A stretch of DNA of 64,000 nt from Psychromonas sp. L1A2 (GTDB lineage Bacteria > Pseudomonadota > Gammaproteobacteria > Enterobacterales > Psychromonadaceae), in NCBI RefSeq assembly GCF_009828855.1, contig NZ_WUAG01000001.1:2108001-2172000 (forward strand), written 5' to 3'. The notes beneath the pieces are model-generated. The model was not told where the DNA came from, ran no database searches, and worked only from the letters and a program-made list of their open reading frames with translations. The position numbers and the translations under genes were made by a program. Position 1 is the first letter of the stretch. Each line of letters begins with the position of its first letter. This document shows, piece after piece, positions 29,050-38,812 of the stretch.

Positions 29050-29931
29050 ATGAATTTTGATAGTTTATTTCCTTTCAGACGAAACTTTCTAGACTTAAAT
29101 GGTCAGAAATATCATTACTTAAATGAAGGTTCAGGCGAACCAGTTGTAATGGTGCATGGTAATCCTAGCTGGTCTTTTTACTACCGTAATTTAGTAACCG
29201 AGTTAAGTCATCAATATCAATGTATCGTGCCAGATCATATTGGTTGTGGCCTCTCTGACAAACCTTCAGACGCGGATTATGATTACACATTAAATCAACG
29301 TATTAACGACCTTGAAAAGCTATTAGACCACCTAGATATAAAACAAAATATCACTTTGGTTGTGCATGATTGGGGTGGAATGATTGGTATGGGTTTCGCT
29401 GCACGTTATCCAGACCGTATAAAACGTTTAGTCATTTTAAATACAGCTGCATTCAACTTACCTAAAACAAAGAAGTTTCCTATTCCACTGTGGATTTGTA
29501 GAAACACCTATTTAGGCACAGCGCTAGTACGTGGTTTCAATGCATTTTCATCAATAGCTTCATATGTTGGTGTTAAGCGTAAAGCAATGCCCTCAACCAT
29601 TCGTAAAGCTTACGTCGCCCCTTTCAACTCTTGGAAGAACCGTATTTCTACCCTACGATTTGTTCAAGATATTCCATTGTCACCAGAAGATCGTAATTAC
29701 CAGTTAGTTGAGAATATAGACAGTAGCTTGAAACATTTTCAAACTATCCCCACGGTTATTTGCTGGGGACTACAGGACTTTGTTTTTGATAAACACTTTT
29801 TAACAATGTGGAAGCAAAAAATGCCACATGCTGATGTGCATGAATTTGCTGATTGTGGTCACTATATTCTTGAAGATGCCAGCAATGAAGTGATCAATAT
29901 TGTGCAAAAATTTATGGATAAAAACCCATAG
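29050..29931 (+). CDS. oleB: OleB, alpha/beta-hydrolase beta-lactone decarboxylase
   Basis: Third chemical step of olefin synthesis: decarboxylates the cis-beta-lactone to the cis-alkene. It is a haloalkane-dehalogenase-like alpha/beta hydrolase of 293 residues. The oxyanion region is VHGNPSWSFYYRNL, the nucleophile aspartate is D107 in VVHDWGGMIG, and the catalytic histidine lies in DCGHYILED. The start ATG 29050 lies one base after the oleA stop, with GGAG upstream; an upstream in-frame start inside oleA is unlikely. The oleC start codon follows its stop immediately, so the three genes are translationally linked. Confidence 0.92.
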   Translation: MNFDSLFPFRRNFLDLNGQKYHYLNEGSGEPVVMVHGNPSWSFYYRNLVTELSHQYQCIVPDHIGCGLSDKPSDADYDYTLNQRINDLEKLLDHLDIKQNITLVVHDWGGMIGMGFAARYPDRIKRLVILNTAAFNLPKTKKFPIPLWICRNTYLGTALVRGFNAFSSIASYVGVKRKAMPSTIRKAYVAPFNSWKNRISTLRFVQDIPLSPEDRNYQLVENIDSSLKHFQTIPTVICWGLQDFVFDKHFLTMWKQKMPHADVHEFADCGHYILEDASNEVINIVQKFMDKNP

Positions 29932-31641
29932 ATGTCCAACCCGAGTAAATTAAAAAAGTACAATAGAACCAGTACTAAAAGTAAAACAAAAAGCAATAAA
30001 GGAAATTTGTGCCGCCACTTAGTGGCAGCATCTAAAAATTTTCCAAATAGCCTTGCAGTTAGTGTGCAGAAAAAAAAGCTTAAAGGATTAACTTACAAAG
30101 AGTTAACCTTTGCAGAACTGCACCAACAAAGTGATGATATCGCTTATGCTTTAAACCAACTTGGTATTAAAGCTGGCGATAAAGCGGTACTAATGGTCAC
30201 GCCAAGTATCGCTTTTTTTAATCTCACTTTTGCATTATTTAAAGCAGGGATTGTACCGATTTTAGTCGACCCAGGTATGGGCGTTAAAAACCTCAAACAA
30301 TGTTTTGAAGAATCACAGCCAGATGCATTTATAGGTATTCCCAAAGCACACTTAGCTAGACTGCTATTTGCTTGGGGTAAAAAAACCATCAAGCATATCA
30401 TCAATGTAAACGGTCCTGCTTTATTTGGTGGCCAACAGTTATCTCGCTTATTAAAAAAATATCCACGCACTAAGCCATATCTAATACAACAACTAAGCCC
30501 GCACCAATTAGCCGCCATCTTGTTTACAAGCGGCAGTACAGGCACGCCTAAAGGGGTTGTTTATAGCCATAGCATGTTTGAAGCGCAGATAAATGTATTA
30601 AAAAATGATTATGGCATTCAAATGGGGGAAGCTGATTTAGCAACTTTTCCTTTATTCTCATTATTTGGTCCTGCATTAGGCATGGCTTCAATTGTGCCAG
30701 AAATGGATGCAAGTCAGCCTATAAAGGCAAATCCACGTTATATTTTTGCTGCCATTAACAAATATCAATGTACTAATCTATTTGCAAACCCTGCGTTACT
30801 TGACGTACTCGGACAAGCAGGCCAAAAAGAGAAACACACGTTGCCTAGCTTAAAACGCGTTATTTCAGCAGGCGCCCCGGCGACACTTAGTTCTATTAAT
30901 CGCTTTAGTAAGATGTTGACGGGTACCGCTGAAGTTATTAACTCATACGGTGCGACCGAGTCATTACCTATTAGTAAAATAGGCAGCCAACAGTTACTTA
31001 ATACGACAAATATTACCGATCAAGGCGGCGGTATTTGTGTGGGTTCAGCGATTAAAAACATAGATATATCAATCATTCACATTACAGAGCAAGACATCAA
31101 GCATTGGCATGATGATTTATTATTACCCGCTTTTGAGATTGGTGAAATTGTAGTCAAAGGCCCTCAAGTCAGTGCGAGTTACTATCATCGAGATCAAGCA
31201 ACCGCACAAGCTAAGATAAAAGAGGGTAACAGTGTCCGTCATCGAATGGGCGATCTTGGCTATTTAGATGATAAAGGCAAACTGTGGATGTGTGGGCGCA
31301 AAGCACATCAAGTTCAATCTAATCATCTTAACGTTGATAAACCCTATTACTCTATTCCCTGTGAACGAATATTTAACACTCATAAAATGCTTAAACGAAG
31401 TGCATTAGTGAGCGTCAATATTAATGGTAAAACAACTCCAGCACTTTGTATTGAGATAGAAAAAAGTAAAAAGGTAGGCCAACAAAAATTGTTTGATGAA
31501 TTACTCGACATAGCAAACCAACATCAACAAACTCAAGGTATAGCGCTTTTTTATATCCATAAGAAATTCCCGATGGATATTCGTCACAACGCCAAAATAT
31601 TTAGAGAGAAATTAGCAGTATGGGCTCAAACACAAGTCTAA
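29932..31641 (+). CDS. oleC: OleC, AMP-forming beta-lactone synthetase
   Basis: Uses ATP to close the 2-alkyl-3-hydroxy acid into a beta-lactone. It is an ANL-superfamily adenylate-forming protein of 569 residues. Visible motifs are [16 protein letters not shown] (P-loop-like A3), [11 protein letters not shown] (A5) and [21 protein letters not shown] (A7/A8). Its N-terminus is rich in Ser and Lys. ATG 29932 directly abuts the oleB stop. An intergenic type-B repeat then separates it from oleD. Confidence 0.92.
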   Translation: MSNPSKLKKYNRTSTKSKTKSNKGNLCRHLVAASKNFPNSLAVSVQKKKLKGLTYKELTFAELHQQSDDIAYALNQLGIKAGDKAVLMVTPSIAFFNLTFALFKAGIVPILVDPGMGVKNLKQCFEESQPDAFIGIPKAHLARLLFAWGKKTIKHIINVNGPALFGGQQLSRLLKKYPRTKPYLIQQLSPHQLAAILFTSGSTGTPKGVVYSHSMFEAQINVLKNDYGIQMGEADLATFPLFSLFGPALGMASIVPEMDASQPIKANPRYIFAAINKYQCTNLFANPALLDVLGQAGQKEKHTLPSLKRVISAGAPATLSSINRFSKMLTGTAEVINSYGATESLPISKIGSQQLLNTTNITDQGGGICVGSAIKNIDISIIHITEQDIKHWHDDLLLPAFEIGEIVVKGPQVSASYYHRDQATAQAKIKEGNSVRHRMGDLGYLDDKGKLWMCGRKAHQVQSNHLNVDKPYYSIPCERIFNTHKMLKRSALVSVNINGKTTPALCIEIEKSKKVGQQKLFDELLDIANQHQQTQGIALFYIHKKFPMDIRHNAKIFREKLAVWAQTQV

Positions 31642-31722
31642 ACATTGAGAATGAAATAAAACAATTCAATAAAAATAAGTGAAAAGTAAATACTCAAATT
31701 AAAGTGTTAGACTCAACATACT

Positions 31723-31886
31723 TATACCAATGGAATTAAATAAGTGATCAGAGATTATGCAGGAAAAATTAACACTAATAAGGCGTGAGTTGTAGGAGAT
31801 AGTTGTTCTCACTTCAAAACTCACAACGCAGTTAGGGGTTATTTTAACCAGCAAGAATGGTCACCTTATTAATTCTTTTGGTATTA
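31723..31886. repeat. Type-B intergenic repeat, copy 1, within the ole cluster
   Basis: A 164-base element starting TATACCAATGGAATTAAATAAG and ending CACCTTATTAATTCTTTTGGTATTA; the ends are imperfect inverted repeats. The middle holds GTGAGTTGTAGGAGATAGTTG then CTCACTTCAAAACTCACAACG, which can form a second hairpin. A near-identical copy is at 36539. Its termini resemble those of the type-A repeats, so the families are probably related. Confidence 0.85.
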
Positions 31887-31923
31887 GTCAGTCTCACAAA
31901 AAAAATCAACAAAGAGAAACACA

Positions 31924-32994
31924 ATGACAGACAACCGCCCTCTCCTATCTGAACTACTACCACAACATCAACTTATTTTGAATACATTAAAGACACAAGT
32001 CAGCAGTGTGTTTATTACCGGTGCCGGTGGATTTTTAGGCACTGCGCTATGTCGATTTCTCCGAGCCGCAGACATAAAAGTGGTTGGCTTTGCGCGTGGA
32101 GAATACCCTCATTTAAACGCAATGGGTGTGACATTAATTCAAGGTAATTTACAAAACAAACAATCGGTTATCAAGGCAATGCAAGGTTGTGAACTTGTTT
32201 TCCATGTGGCTTCAAAAGCGGGAGTTTGGGGTGATAAAGCCAGTTACTTTGGACCGAATGTCACTGGTACAGAAAACATTATAGCGGGCTGTCACAAACA
32301 CAACATAAAACATCTTGTTTATACCAGTACACCCAGCGTAACATTCAGTGGTGAAGATGAAAATAACATTGATGAATCACAACCCTACGCAAAGCAATTC
32401 CTAAATTTTTATGGCCTCTCTAAAGCAATCGCAGAACAAACTGTAATAGAGAGTAATTCAGCCCAACTTAACACGGTTTCCTTAAGGCCACATTTAATCT
32501 GGGGTCCAGGCGATCCTCATTTAGTCCCAAGAGTGATCGAACGGGCTAGAGCAGGAAAGTTAAAATTAGTCGGGAAAGTAGATAAGTTAGTTGATACTAC
32601 TTATATCGATAATGCTGTTTACGCACATTTATTGGCAGCACTTGAGTTAAATAAACCCACACCTCGTTGTGCAGGCAAAGCGTACTTTATCAGTAATGGA
32701 CAGCCTATTCTCATGGCTGACATGCTAAACAATATTTTAACAGTTGCTAACTTACCTAACGTCACAGCAAGAGTTCCTAGCGGCATTGCTTATTTTGTTG
32801 GCACGCTATTAGAATGGTGGTATTTAAGAACAGGCAATCAGAATGAACCTATCATGACACGTTTTGTAGCAAGGCAGTTATCAACCAGCCACTACTTCGA
32901 TATAAGTGCCGCAAAACAAGACTTTGATTACCAAGCATTAGTGACTATTGATGAAGGGATGAAACAATTAAAACAATACTTAGTCACTCAATAA
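31924..32994 (+). CDS. oleD: OleD, NAD(P)-dependent 2-alkyl-3-oxoacid reductase
   Basis: Reduces the OleA product to the 2-alkyl-3-hydroxy acid used by OleC. It is an extended short-chain dehydrogenase (3-beta-hydroxysteroid dehydrogenase type) of 356 residues. The cofactor motif is VFITGAGGFLGTALCRFL (about residues 34-51) and the catalytic pair is in FYGLSKAIAEQ (YxxxK). It belongs to the ole pathway with the three upstream genes but is separated from oleC by 282 bases containing a repeat. It may therefore be expressed from its own promoter. Confidence 0.92.
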   Translation: MTDNRPLLSELLPQHQLILNTLKTQVSSVFITGAGGFLGTALCRFLRAADIKVVGFARGEYPHLNAMGVTLIQGNLQNKQSVIKAMQGCELVFHVASKAGVWGDKASYFGPNVTGTENIIAGCHKHNIKHLVYTSTPSVTFSGEDENNIDESQPYAKQFLNFYGLSKAIAEQTVIESNSAQLNTVSLRPHLIWGPGDPHLVPRVIERARAGKLKLVGKVDKLVDTTYIDNAVYAHLLAALELNKPTPRCAGKAYFISNGQPILMADMLNNILTVANLPNVTARVPSGIAYFVGTLLEWWYLRTGNQNEPIMTRFVARQLSTSHYFDISAAKQDFDYQALVTIDEGMKQLKQYLVTQ

Positions 32995-33127
32995 ATTGCC
33001 CCTTTTGAGTCTAACTCCTTAGGGAATAAGCATTTAAAATTCAAAGTGCTAATAAACTAACAACATGTGTTCGTACAATTGATAAATGGTTTGTCGTGCG
33101 CTTTAAGATATAAATGAGCCAATTCGT

Positions 33128-33353
33128 TATACCGATTACATTAAATAAGTATTCTAAATTTTGCGCAGGAAAAATGACTTAGTTTAAGGTGTAAATTGAG
33201 GCCTTTCGAAGATTCACTTCGTTAATCGTCTGTCGGTGAATTAACTAAAACATGTTAATTCATTAATGGCAGTTTCCTTTACGAAATTTACAACGAATAC
33301 ATAAGTTATTTTAACAAGTAAAATAGATCACTTAATTAGTGTGATTGGTATTA
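33128..33353. repeat. Type-A intergenic repeat, copy 3
   Basis: A full-length copy from TATACCGATTACATTAAATAAG to GTGTGATTGGTATTA, same orientation as the others, between oleD and the histidine kinase gene. The 300 bases between it and the kinase start are AT-rich, and no further element was recognised in them. Confidence 0.85.
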
Positions 33354-33650
33354 GATTTACGCTTTAAAAATGTAAGCATATCCTGGTCTAATTGAACTGG
33401 ACACTTTATCAATCTTAAAACTTTTAAAAAATCAATTCCTTGCTATTAGTGTATAGTTACTATCTACTGTCATACAGCATAAACATCAAAAATTCTTCAT
33501 TAAAATACTTATTAAAAGTGGAGCTCTATTGTTTTTTATAAAAAGTTGCACAAAATAAAATCGTACAATAGTTAATCATTCTAGCTTCTTTATTTAAAGT
33601 AACATTACTTCATAAACAGCAGCAAACCTTATGGTACAAAGGATTTCAAA

Positions 33651-34844
33651 GTGGAAAAAACAAGTACCAAAACAGAATTGCCAGAATATTCAGAAAGTAT
33701 TGTTAACACGGTTAGAGAACCATTAATCGTGATGGATCAACATTTAAGAGTAATAACGGCTAGCCGATCATTCTATGATTTTTTTAGAGCTGAACCGAAA
33801 GATACGATTGGAAAGTTAATTTATAACTTAGGTAATAATCAATGGAATATACCAAAATTAAGGGATTTACTAGAAACAATTCTGCCACAAAAAACCAGTT
33901 TTGACGGATACAAGGTAGAACATGATTTTACCACTATCGGTTGGCGTACTATGTTACTCAATGCGAGACAAATTGAACATTCGCAATCAAAAGATCACAT
34001 AATTTTACTGTCTATTGAAGATATTACTGAAAGAAATGCAATTCAAGAGGGACTAGTTAAAGCCAACAAAGAACTAGAAATACTAACGAAAGATTTAGGA
34101 AGAGCAGCTCAAGTTAAATCAGAATTTTTAGCAAATATGTCACATGAATTAAGAACTCCTCTTAATTCTATTAATGGTTTTTCAGAGGTGCTTTATGATG
34201 AAACCTTTGGTCCATTAAATGACAAACAAAAGCAATATGTTAAAAATGTATTAGTAAGCGGTAACCATCTTTTACTATTAATAAACGAAATATTAGACAT
34301 GGCCAAGGTTGAAGCCGGAAAAATGACCCTTTCTATTTCTGAACTACCAATACGAGAAATTTTATATGAGATATCTGGTTTAATAAAAGATGCAGCGAAT
34401 AAAAAAAATCTTAAAATGATCATAGATATTTCGAAAGAATTAAAGAATATTCAAGCTGATTCGTTAAAAATTAAACAAGTTCTCTACAACCTACTTTCTA
34501 ATGCCATCAAATTCACACCCGATGGAGGTGAAATTGGCATTAAAGCAACGCAAACAGACACTGAAACTCAGATTGTAATATGGGATACAGGAATTGGCAT
34601 TGCACTAGAAAATATCGAAAAGATATTTGAAGGTTTTTTTAGAATAGAAACCCCCTATTCTCGTGTAACAGAGGGAACAGGATTAGGGCTACCCATAGCA
34701 AAAAATTTAGTTGAACTTCATGGGGGTAAATTAAAAGTTGAATCGGAAGGCAATGAAAAAGGCACATCCGTTCAAATAACATTACCTATTAAACATACAA
34801 CAACGGTAATTCGTGATGAAAACAAAAATAGTCATAGTCGATGA
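33651..34844 (+). CDS. PAS-domain sensor histidine kinase
   Basis: A 397-residue soluble kinase. An N-terminal PAS domain (about 15-132, ending IEDITERNAIQEG) is followed by a short coiled coil, then HisKA with FLANMSHELRTPLNSINGF (phospho-histidine H165) and HATPase_c with N box KQVLYNLLSNAIKFT, G1 WDTGIGI and G2 EGTGLGLPIAKNL. There is no membrane segment, so it senses an internal cue. The start is GTG 33651, 7 bases after AAAGGA; the nearby ATG 33631 is out of frame. Its 3' end overlaps the response-regulator gene by 29 bases, so the two are translationally coupled. Confidence 0.88.
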   Translation: MEKTSTKTELPEYSESIVNTVREPLIVMDQHLRVITASRSFYDFFRAEPKDTIGKLIYNLGNNQWNIPKLRDLLETILPQKTSFDGYKVEHDFTTIGWRTMLLNARQIEHSQSKDHIILLSIEDITERNAIQEGLVKANKELEILTKDLGRAAQVKSEFLANMSHELRTPLNSINGFSEVLYDETFGPLNDKQKQYVKNVLVSGNHLLLLINEILDMAKVEAGKMTLSISELPIREILYEISGLIKDAANKKNLKMIIDISKELKNIQADSLKIKQVLYNLLSNAIKFTPDGGEIGIKATQTDTETQIVIWDTGIGIALENIEKIFEGFFRIETPYSRVTEGTGLGLPIAKNLVELHGGKLKVESEGNEKGTSVQITLPIKHTTTVIRDENKNSHSR

Positions 34845-35181
34845 TAACGCAAATAACTTGCTACTCGAAAAAGATCTTCTAATCGTAGCTGGATTTGAAG
34901 TCTATACCGCAGTCAACGCAACCGATGCAATGCAATTAATTAAAGAGGTAAAACCTCAAGTTATTGTATTAGACGTTCAACTGCCTGATATTTCAGGCTC
35001 TGAATTGGCTCGTATATTAAGATCAAGTGAAGATACGGTTTCTACTCCGATTGTTTTTGTAACCGCATCTGTATTGCAATCGGACATAGACCATTTACTT
35101 TGCATATCCGATAGCGCATATATTTCTAAACCAATAAATACGCGAACATTTTCTAAAGAAGTGAGCCAATGTATTAAATGA
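34816..35181 (+). CDS. Single-domain response regulator (CheY-like)
   Basis: A 121-residue receiver domain without an output domain: acidic pair DDN near residue 9, phospho-aspartate in IVLDVQLPDISG, conserved Thr/Ser in FVTAS and lysine in AYISKPIN. The start ATG 34816 overlaps the kinase gene, which is the likely phosphodonor. A lone receiver next to a kinase and a REC-HD-GYP protein suggests a phosphorelay intermediate or competitor. That is inference. Confidence 0.85.
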   Translation: MKTKIVIVDDNANNLLLEKDLLIVAGFEVYTAVNATDAMQLIKEVKPQVIVLDVQLPDISGSELARILRSSEDTVSTPIVFVTASVLQSDIDHLLCISDSAYISKPINTRTFSKEVSQCIK

Positions 35182-35198
35182 CACTAAACACGTTTATT

Positions 35199-35425
35199 TA
35201 TACCGATTACATTAAATAAGTGATCTAAATTTTGCGCAGGAAAAATGAGTGAGTTCAAGGCGAAAATTAAGGCCTTTCGAAGATTAACTTCGTTAATCGT
35301 CTATCGGTGAATTAACTAAAACATGTTAATTCATTAATGGTTGTTTCCTTTACGAAATTCACAACGAAGAAATAAGTTATTTTTAACAAGTAAAATAGAT
35401 AACTTAATTAGTGTGATTGGTATTA
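35199..35425. repeat. Type-A intergenic repeat, copy 4
   Basis: A full copy from TATACCGATTACATTAAATAAG to GTGTGATTGGTATTA, almost identical to copy 1. It begins 18 bases past the response-regulator stop and ends 20 bases before the HD-GYP gene start, so it occupies the whole gap inside an otherwise compact signalling operon. Confidence 0.87.
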
Positions 35426-35445
35426 ATACACACATGGAGAAATAA

Positions 35446-36516
35446 ATGAATAACAGTTCCGTTATTTTAGTTGTTGATGATAACCCAATGAATATTGAGT
35501 TAATGGAAGCTTATCTTGAGCCTAAAGGATATAAAATAATAACAGCGACCAGAGGCCAAGAAGCACTAGATATATTAGACAATCAATCAATTGACTTAAT
35601 TTTACTGGATGTAATGATGCCAGGCATTAGTGGTTTTGAAGTCACGCGAAAAATAAGAAGCGACAAATTTTCAAAATATATTCCTATTATTCTGATCACT
35701 GCGTTAAGTGAAAAAAAAGAGCGAGTAGAAGGTATTGATGCAGGATGTGATGACTTTATTACTAAACCAGTAGATAAAAATGAACTATGCTCTAGGGTAA
35801 AATCTTTACTTAAAATAAAAGATTACAACGATCTAAAAGATAATTATCAACAAAAATTAGAGCTTGAAGTGGCAACAAGAACTGAATCTCTAGAAAAAGC
35901 AATGCTCAGCCTAAAAACTGCTTCATTAGAAACCATTAATAGATTAACCAGAGCAGCAGAATACAAAGACGAAGAAACCGGTGCACACATACAACGCATG
36001 AGTTTATATTCTGAAGCGGTTGCTCGAAGTTATGGGCTTGATGAAACGACCATTGAAAATATATTATTTTCAGCCTGTATGCATGATCTTGGTAAAATAT
36101 CGACACCCGATAATATATTGTTAAAGCCCGGGAAATTAGATGCCGCTGAGTGGGAAGTCATGAAACAACATACTGTTGTAGGCGCAAAAATTCTAATGGG
36201 ATCGGATTCCGAAGTGATTCAATTAGGCGAAATAATTGCCCGTTCTCATCATGAACGATGGGACGGTAGTGGTTATCCCGATGGTTTAAAAGGCAACGAT
36301 ATTCCAATTGCGGCACGTATTGTTGCCATTGCGGATGTATTTGATGCTCTTTCCTCTGAAAGGCCCTACAAAAAACCATTTTCGGAAGAAAAAACATTCT
36401 CCATCATTAAAGAAGGAAGCGGTACTCACTTTGACCCAACTGTTGTTGATGCCTTTTTCTCAGTACAAAAAGAGATTTTAACAATAAAACAAAAATATGC
36501 TGATAACGTAATATAA
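35446..36516 (+). CDS. REC-HD-GYP cyclic-di-GMP phosphodiesterase
   Basis: A 356-residue response regulator. The receiver domain (1-125) carries the phospho-aspartate D55 in LLDVMMPGISG and lysine in ITKPVDKNEL. A helical linker (about 125-160) leads to the HD-GYP domain, with HDLGKIS, a metal-binding HTVVGAKIL, and HHERWDGSGYPDGLKG, which contains the GYP signature. All expected metal and substrate residues seem present, so it should hydrolyse c-di-GMP when phosphorylated. The likely upstream kinase is encoded at 33651-34844. Confidence 0.92.
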   Translation: MNNSSVILVVDDNPMNIELMEAYLEPKGYKIITATRGQEALDILDNQSIDLILLDVMMPGISGFEVTRKIRSDKFSKYIPIILITALSEKKERVEGIDAGCDDFITKPVDKNELCSRVKSLLKIKDYNDLKDNYQQKLELEVATRTESLEKAMLSLKTASLETINRLTRAAEYKDEETGAHIQRMSLYSEAVARSYGLDETTIENILFSACMHDLGKISTPDNILLKPGKLDAAEWEVMKQHTVVGAKILMGSDSEVIQLGEIIARSHHERWDGSGYPDGLKGNDIPIAARIVAIADVFDALSSERPYKKPFSEEKTFSIIKEGSGTHFDPTVVDAFFSVQKEILTIKQKYADNVI

Positions 36517-36538
36517 ATTACGCTTTTTACGAATAGAC

Positions 36539-36703
36539 TTATACCAATGGAATTAAATAAGTGATCAAGGATTGCGCAGGAAAAATTAACACTAATAAGG
36601 CGTGAGTTGTAGGAGATAGTTGTTCTCACTTCAAAACTCACAACGCAGTTAGAGGTGATTTTAACCAGCAAAAATGATCACCTTATTAATACTTTTGGTA
36701 TTA
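36539..36703. repeat. Type-B intergenic repeat, copy 2
   Basis: A near-identical copy of the element at 31723, from TATACCAATGGAATTAAATAAG to CTTTTGGTATTA, same orientation. It starts about 20 bases past the HD-GYP stop codon. Confidence 0.85.
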
Positions 36704-36932
36704 GTTCACTTCCTATGTGTAGCCAATATTAACACCATTGGATTTACGCGTAGTGGTGACACTCGCTTACAAGAATAAGATTTATAGTGCTAAAGTAATT
36801 TATAAAATGGAGGACCGTGATTAATACTCAAAATAATAACCTAGCGGACTCATAGCTCGGTTTTCTTAATAGTAACCACATCATAAGTTTATTGAACGAT
36901 ACTGCCTAATACAACGACTTCATAAGAGCGGC

Positions 36933-37457
36933 CTAATAAATGCTGCCTTTAAGCTCTAACTGAGTTAAATACAAACGCATTTCAAACTCCATTTGATGGT
37001 AATCGGGCAACATATGTTCACACAATTTATAAAAGGCTTTATCGTGATTTTTCTCACGTATATGGCTCAACTCATGTACAACTATCATCTCTAAAAAGGC
37101 TTCAGGAGCAGTCTTGAATAGCTCACTAATCCGAATTTCATTCTTACTTTTTAACTTGCTGCCTTGCACTCTAGAAACAAAAGTATGTAGACCTAATGCA
37201 TTATTAACAACATGAATCTTCTTATCATAAGTAATTTTACTTAGCGGTGATGACTTACGTAAATAACGATTTTTCAACTCCATTACATAATCACGTAATA
37301 ACTTATCATTATTAATAGTATGCTGCTCTGGGTACTTTGTAAGTAAGAATGCGCCCAACTTATCTTGATCTAGCATTGTTTGTATTTGTGACTGTACCTG
37401 GGGAGAATACGCAGAAAGGTACTTAAGTGATGTTGGTTGCTTTAATGATCTAGACAT
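36933..37457 (-). CDS. YgjP-like zinc metalloprotein (M48/DUF45 group)
   Basis: A 174-residue protein with the metalloprotease-type motif VVHELSHIREKNHDKAFYKL followed by CEHMLPDY. The HELSH histidines and the downstream NHDKAFY histidine are the expected zinc ligands of the YgjP (DUF45) family. E. coli YgjP is 167 residues. No signal peptide or membrane helix is seen, so it is cytoplasmic. Family members are often near restriction or repair genes, but no such context exists here, and the substrate is unknown. Confidence 0.82.
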   Translation of the reverse strand: MSRSLKQPTSLKYLSAYSPQVQSQIQTMLDQDKLGAFLLTKYPEQHTINNDKLLRDYVMELKNRYLRKSSPLSKITYDKKIHVVNNALGLHTFVSRVQGSKLKSKNEIRISELFKTAPEAFLEMIVVHELSHIREKNHDKAFYKLCEHMLPDYHQMEFEMRLYLTQLELKGSIY

Positions 37458-37486
37458 AATTAAATCTTAATAAAAATAATGAATGA

Positions 37487-37639
37487 AATTATAACGTACT
37501 TATTGCTTATGCATTAGCTAAACTCGTTTTAAAGAAAGTTGAAAATAATAATAAAAACCTTAATCATGAAGAAGTAGCGGTTTTTATTGCTTACCTCGCT
37601 AATAACGAGCAAGTAACTCGACTTGTTTATTTAAAGTAA
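37487..37639 (+). pseudogene. Possible gene remnant
   Basis: An open frame of about 50 codons with protein-like composition (…LIAYALAKLVLKKVENNN…VAVFIAYLANNEQVTRL) but no usable start codon after an in-frame TGA at 37484. It could be the end of a decayed gene or a chance frame. The family is not recognised. The rest of the 300-base gap up to 37760 holds nothing else I can name. Confidence 0.3.
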
Positions 37640-37759
37640 TGGTAAATGTCAGCAGTTAATTGCATAAGTTTATTTATATCGAGCAGCTATAGTTAAGCCA
37701 TTAACTTTGACGCTTACCTTTACAAATCTAACCCCCCTTTTTGCTTTTAAAAAATGGGA

Positions 37760-38509
37760 TTAAAGTAAAGCTTTTAAAGACAAACTGACGCCGGATAATA
37801 GTAATAGAACAACCGCGATACGTTTAATCACTTGAGGTGATATTTTAGGAGGATAACGTTTACTCAATACTGCGACAATAAATACACAAGGTAAACCCGC
37901 TAAACTCACCCAAAGCATTGACTCAGTAATTTGACCACCCACTCCCATAATTACAATTCGTAGTAGGCAAGAAAGAAAGAAAACGCTGAGTAATGTTGCA
38001 CGAATGACACTCAAAGCAATAGGTTGACGATACATTAAATAAGAAATAGGTGGTCCAGATGTCGAAAACAAGCCTCCAAATACCCCTGAAATACCACCAA
38101 ACACAAAATACACCCAAGGTCGTGAAGGTTTGATGTCTTTCTTAGGCTTCACTAGGCTCATTAAACAAGCCAGAATGATGCTTATGCCCAATAAGAGTTG
38201 TAGCCAGTGCAAAGCGTTGCTTCCGAAAAAATTCAATAAATAAACCCCAACTGCAATCATTGGGGTTGAGGCAATGAAGTAAACAATGAAATTCTTTGCA
38301 TTAACTTGCTTCCATACGCCACCATATAAACTTGTTGCTGCATTCACCATACTCAACACACTTACAGAAAAGGCGGCAACTTCTAATGGCACGAGAGAAA
38401 ATAACGCAGCGACACTCATCACAATCAAACCAAACGCAAACCCAGTTATACTTTGAACGTAGCTTCCGACAACAAATACGAAAAGAAGCCATATAGAAAT
38501 ATCATGCAT
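37760..38509 (-). CDS. TauE/SafE-family membrane permease
   Basis: A 249-residue inner-membrane protein with about eight hydrophobic helices and the two-fold repeated pattern of the TauE/SafE (formerly DUF81) family. The first half contains SITGFAFGLIVMSVAALFS and the second the related GGISGVFGGLFSTSGPPISY. Members export or import sulfonates, sulfite or small organic anions. It is divergent from the LysR gene at 38813 with about 300 bases between, the standard arrangement of a LysR regulator and its target. Confidence 0.85.
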   Translation of the reverse strand: MHDISIWLLFVFVVGSYVQSITGFAFGLIVMSVAALFSLVPLEVAAFSVSVLSMVNAATSLYGGVWKQVNAKNFIVYFIASTPMIAVGVYLLNFFGSNALHWLQLLLGISIILACLMSLVKPKKDIKPSRPWVYFVFGGISGVFGGLFSTSGPPISYLMYRQPIALSVIRATLLSVFFLSCLLRIVIMGVGGQITESMLWVSLAGLPCVFIVAVLSKRYPPKISPQVIKRIAVVLLLLSGVSLSLKALL

Positions 38510-38812
38510 ACAAATCTCAACTAAAAAATCATGAATAAAATGGTTTATTATGGCCTATTAAACCTTCGACAACCACACAGAAAAACATAGCGTTAACAGG
38601 CGAAAACCCACATGCTTATTGTACTAAACTTTATTTAAGTAAAGTGTTAAATAAAGTATTAGGTCACCATCAAACTTTATCACGTCCACATTCCTGACTA
38701 AAAATCACAAAATAACTAAACCTGAGTGAATACCCATTAATTGTTGTTTAACCCCAATAGTATTTCATATAGGATTTAACTATATCGAACTCAAATAATT
38801 AGGATAAAAAGC
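38510..38812. promoter_or_regulatory. Divergent promoter region of permease and LysR genes
   Basis: This 303-base AT-rich gap separates two divergent genes and should contain both promoters and any LysR operator. I could not single out a convincing T-N11-A operator. Confidence 0.4.
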
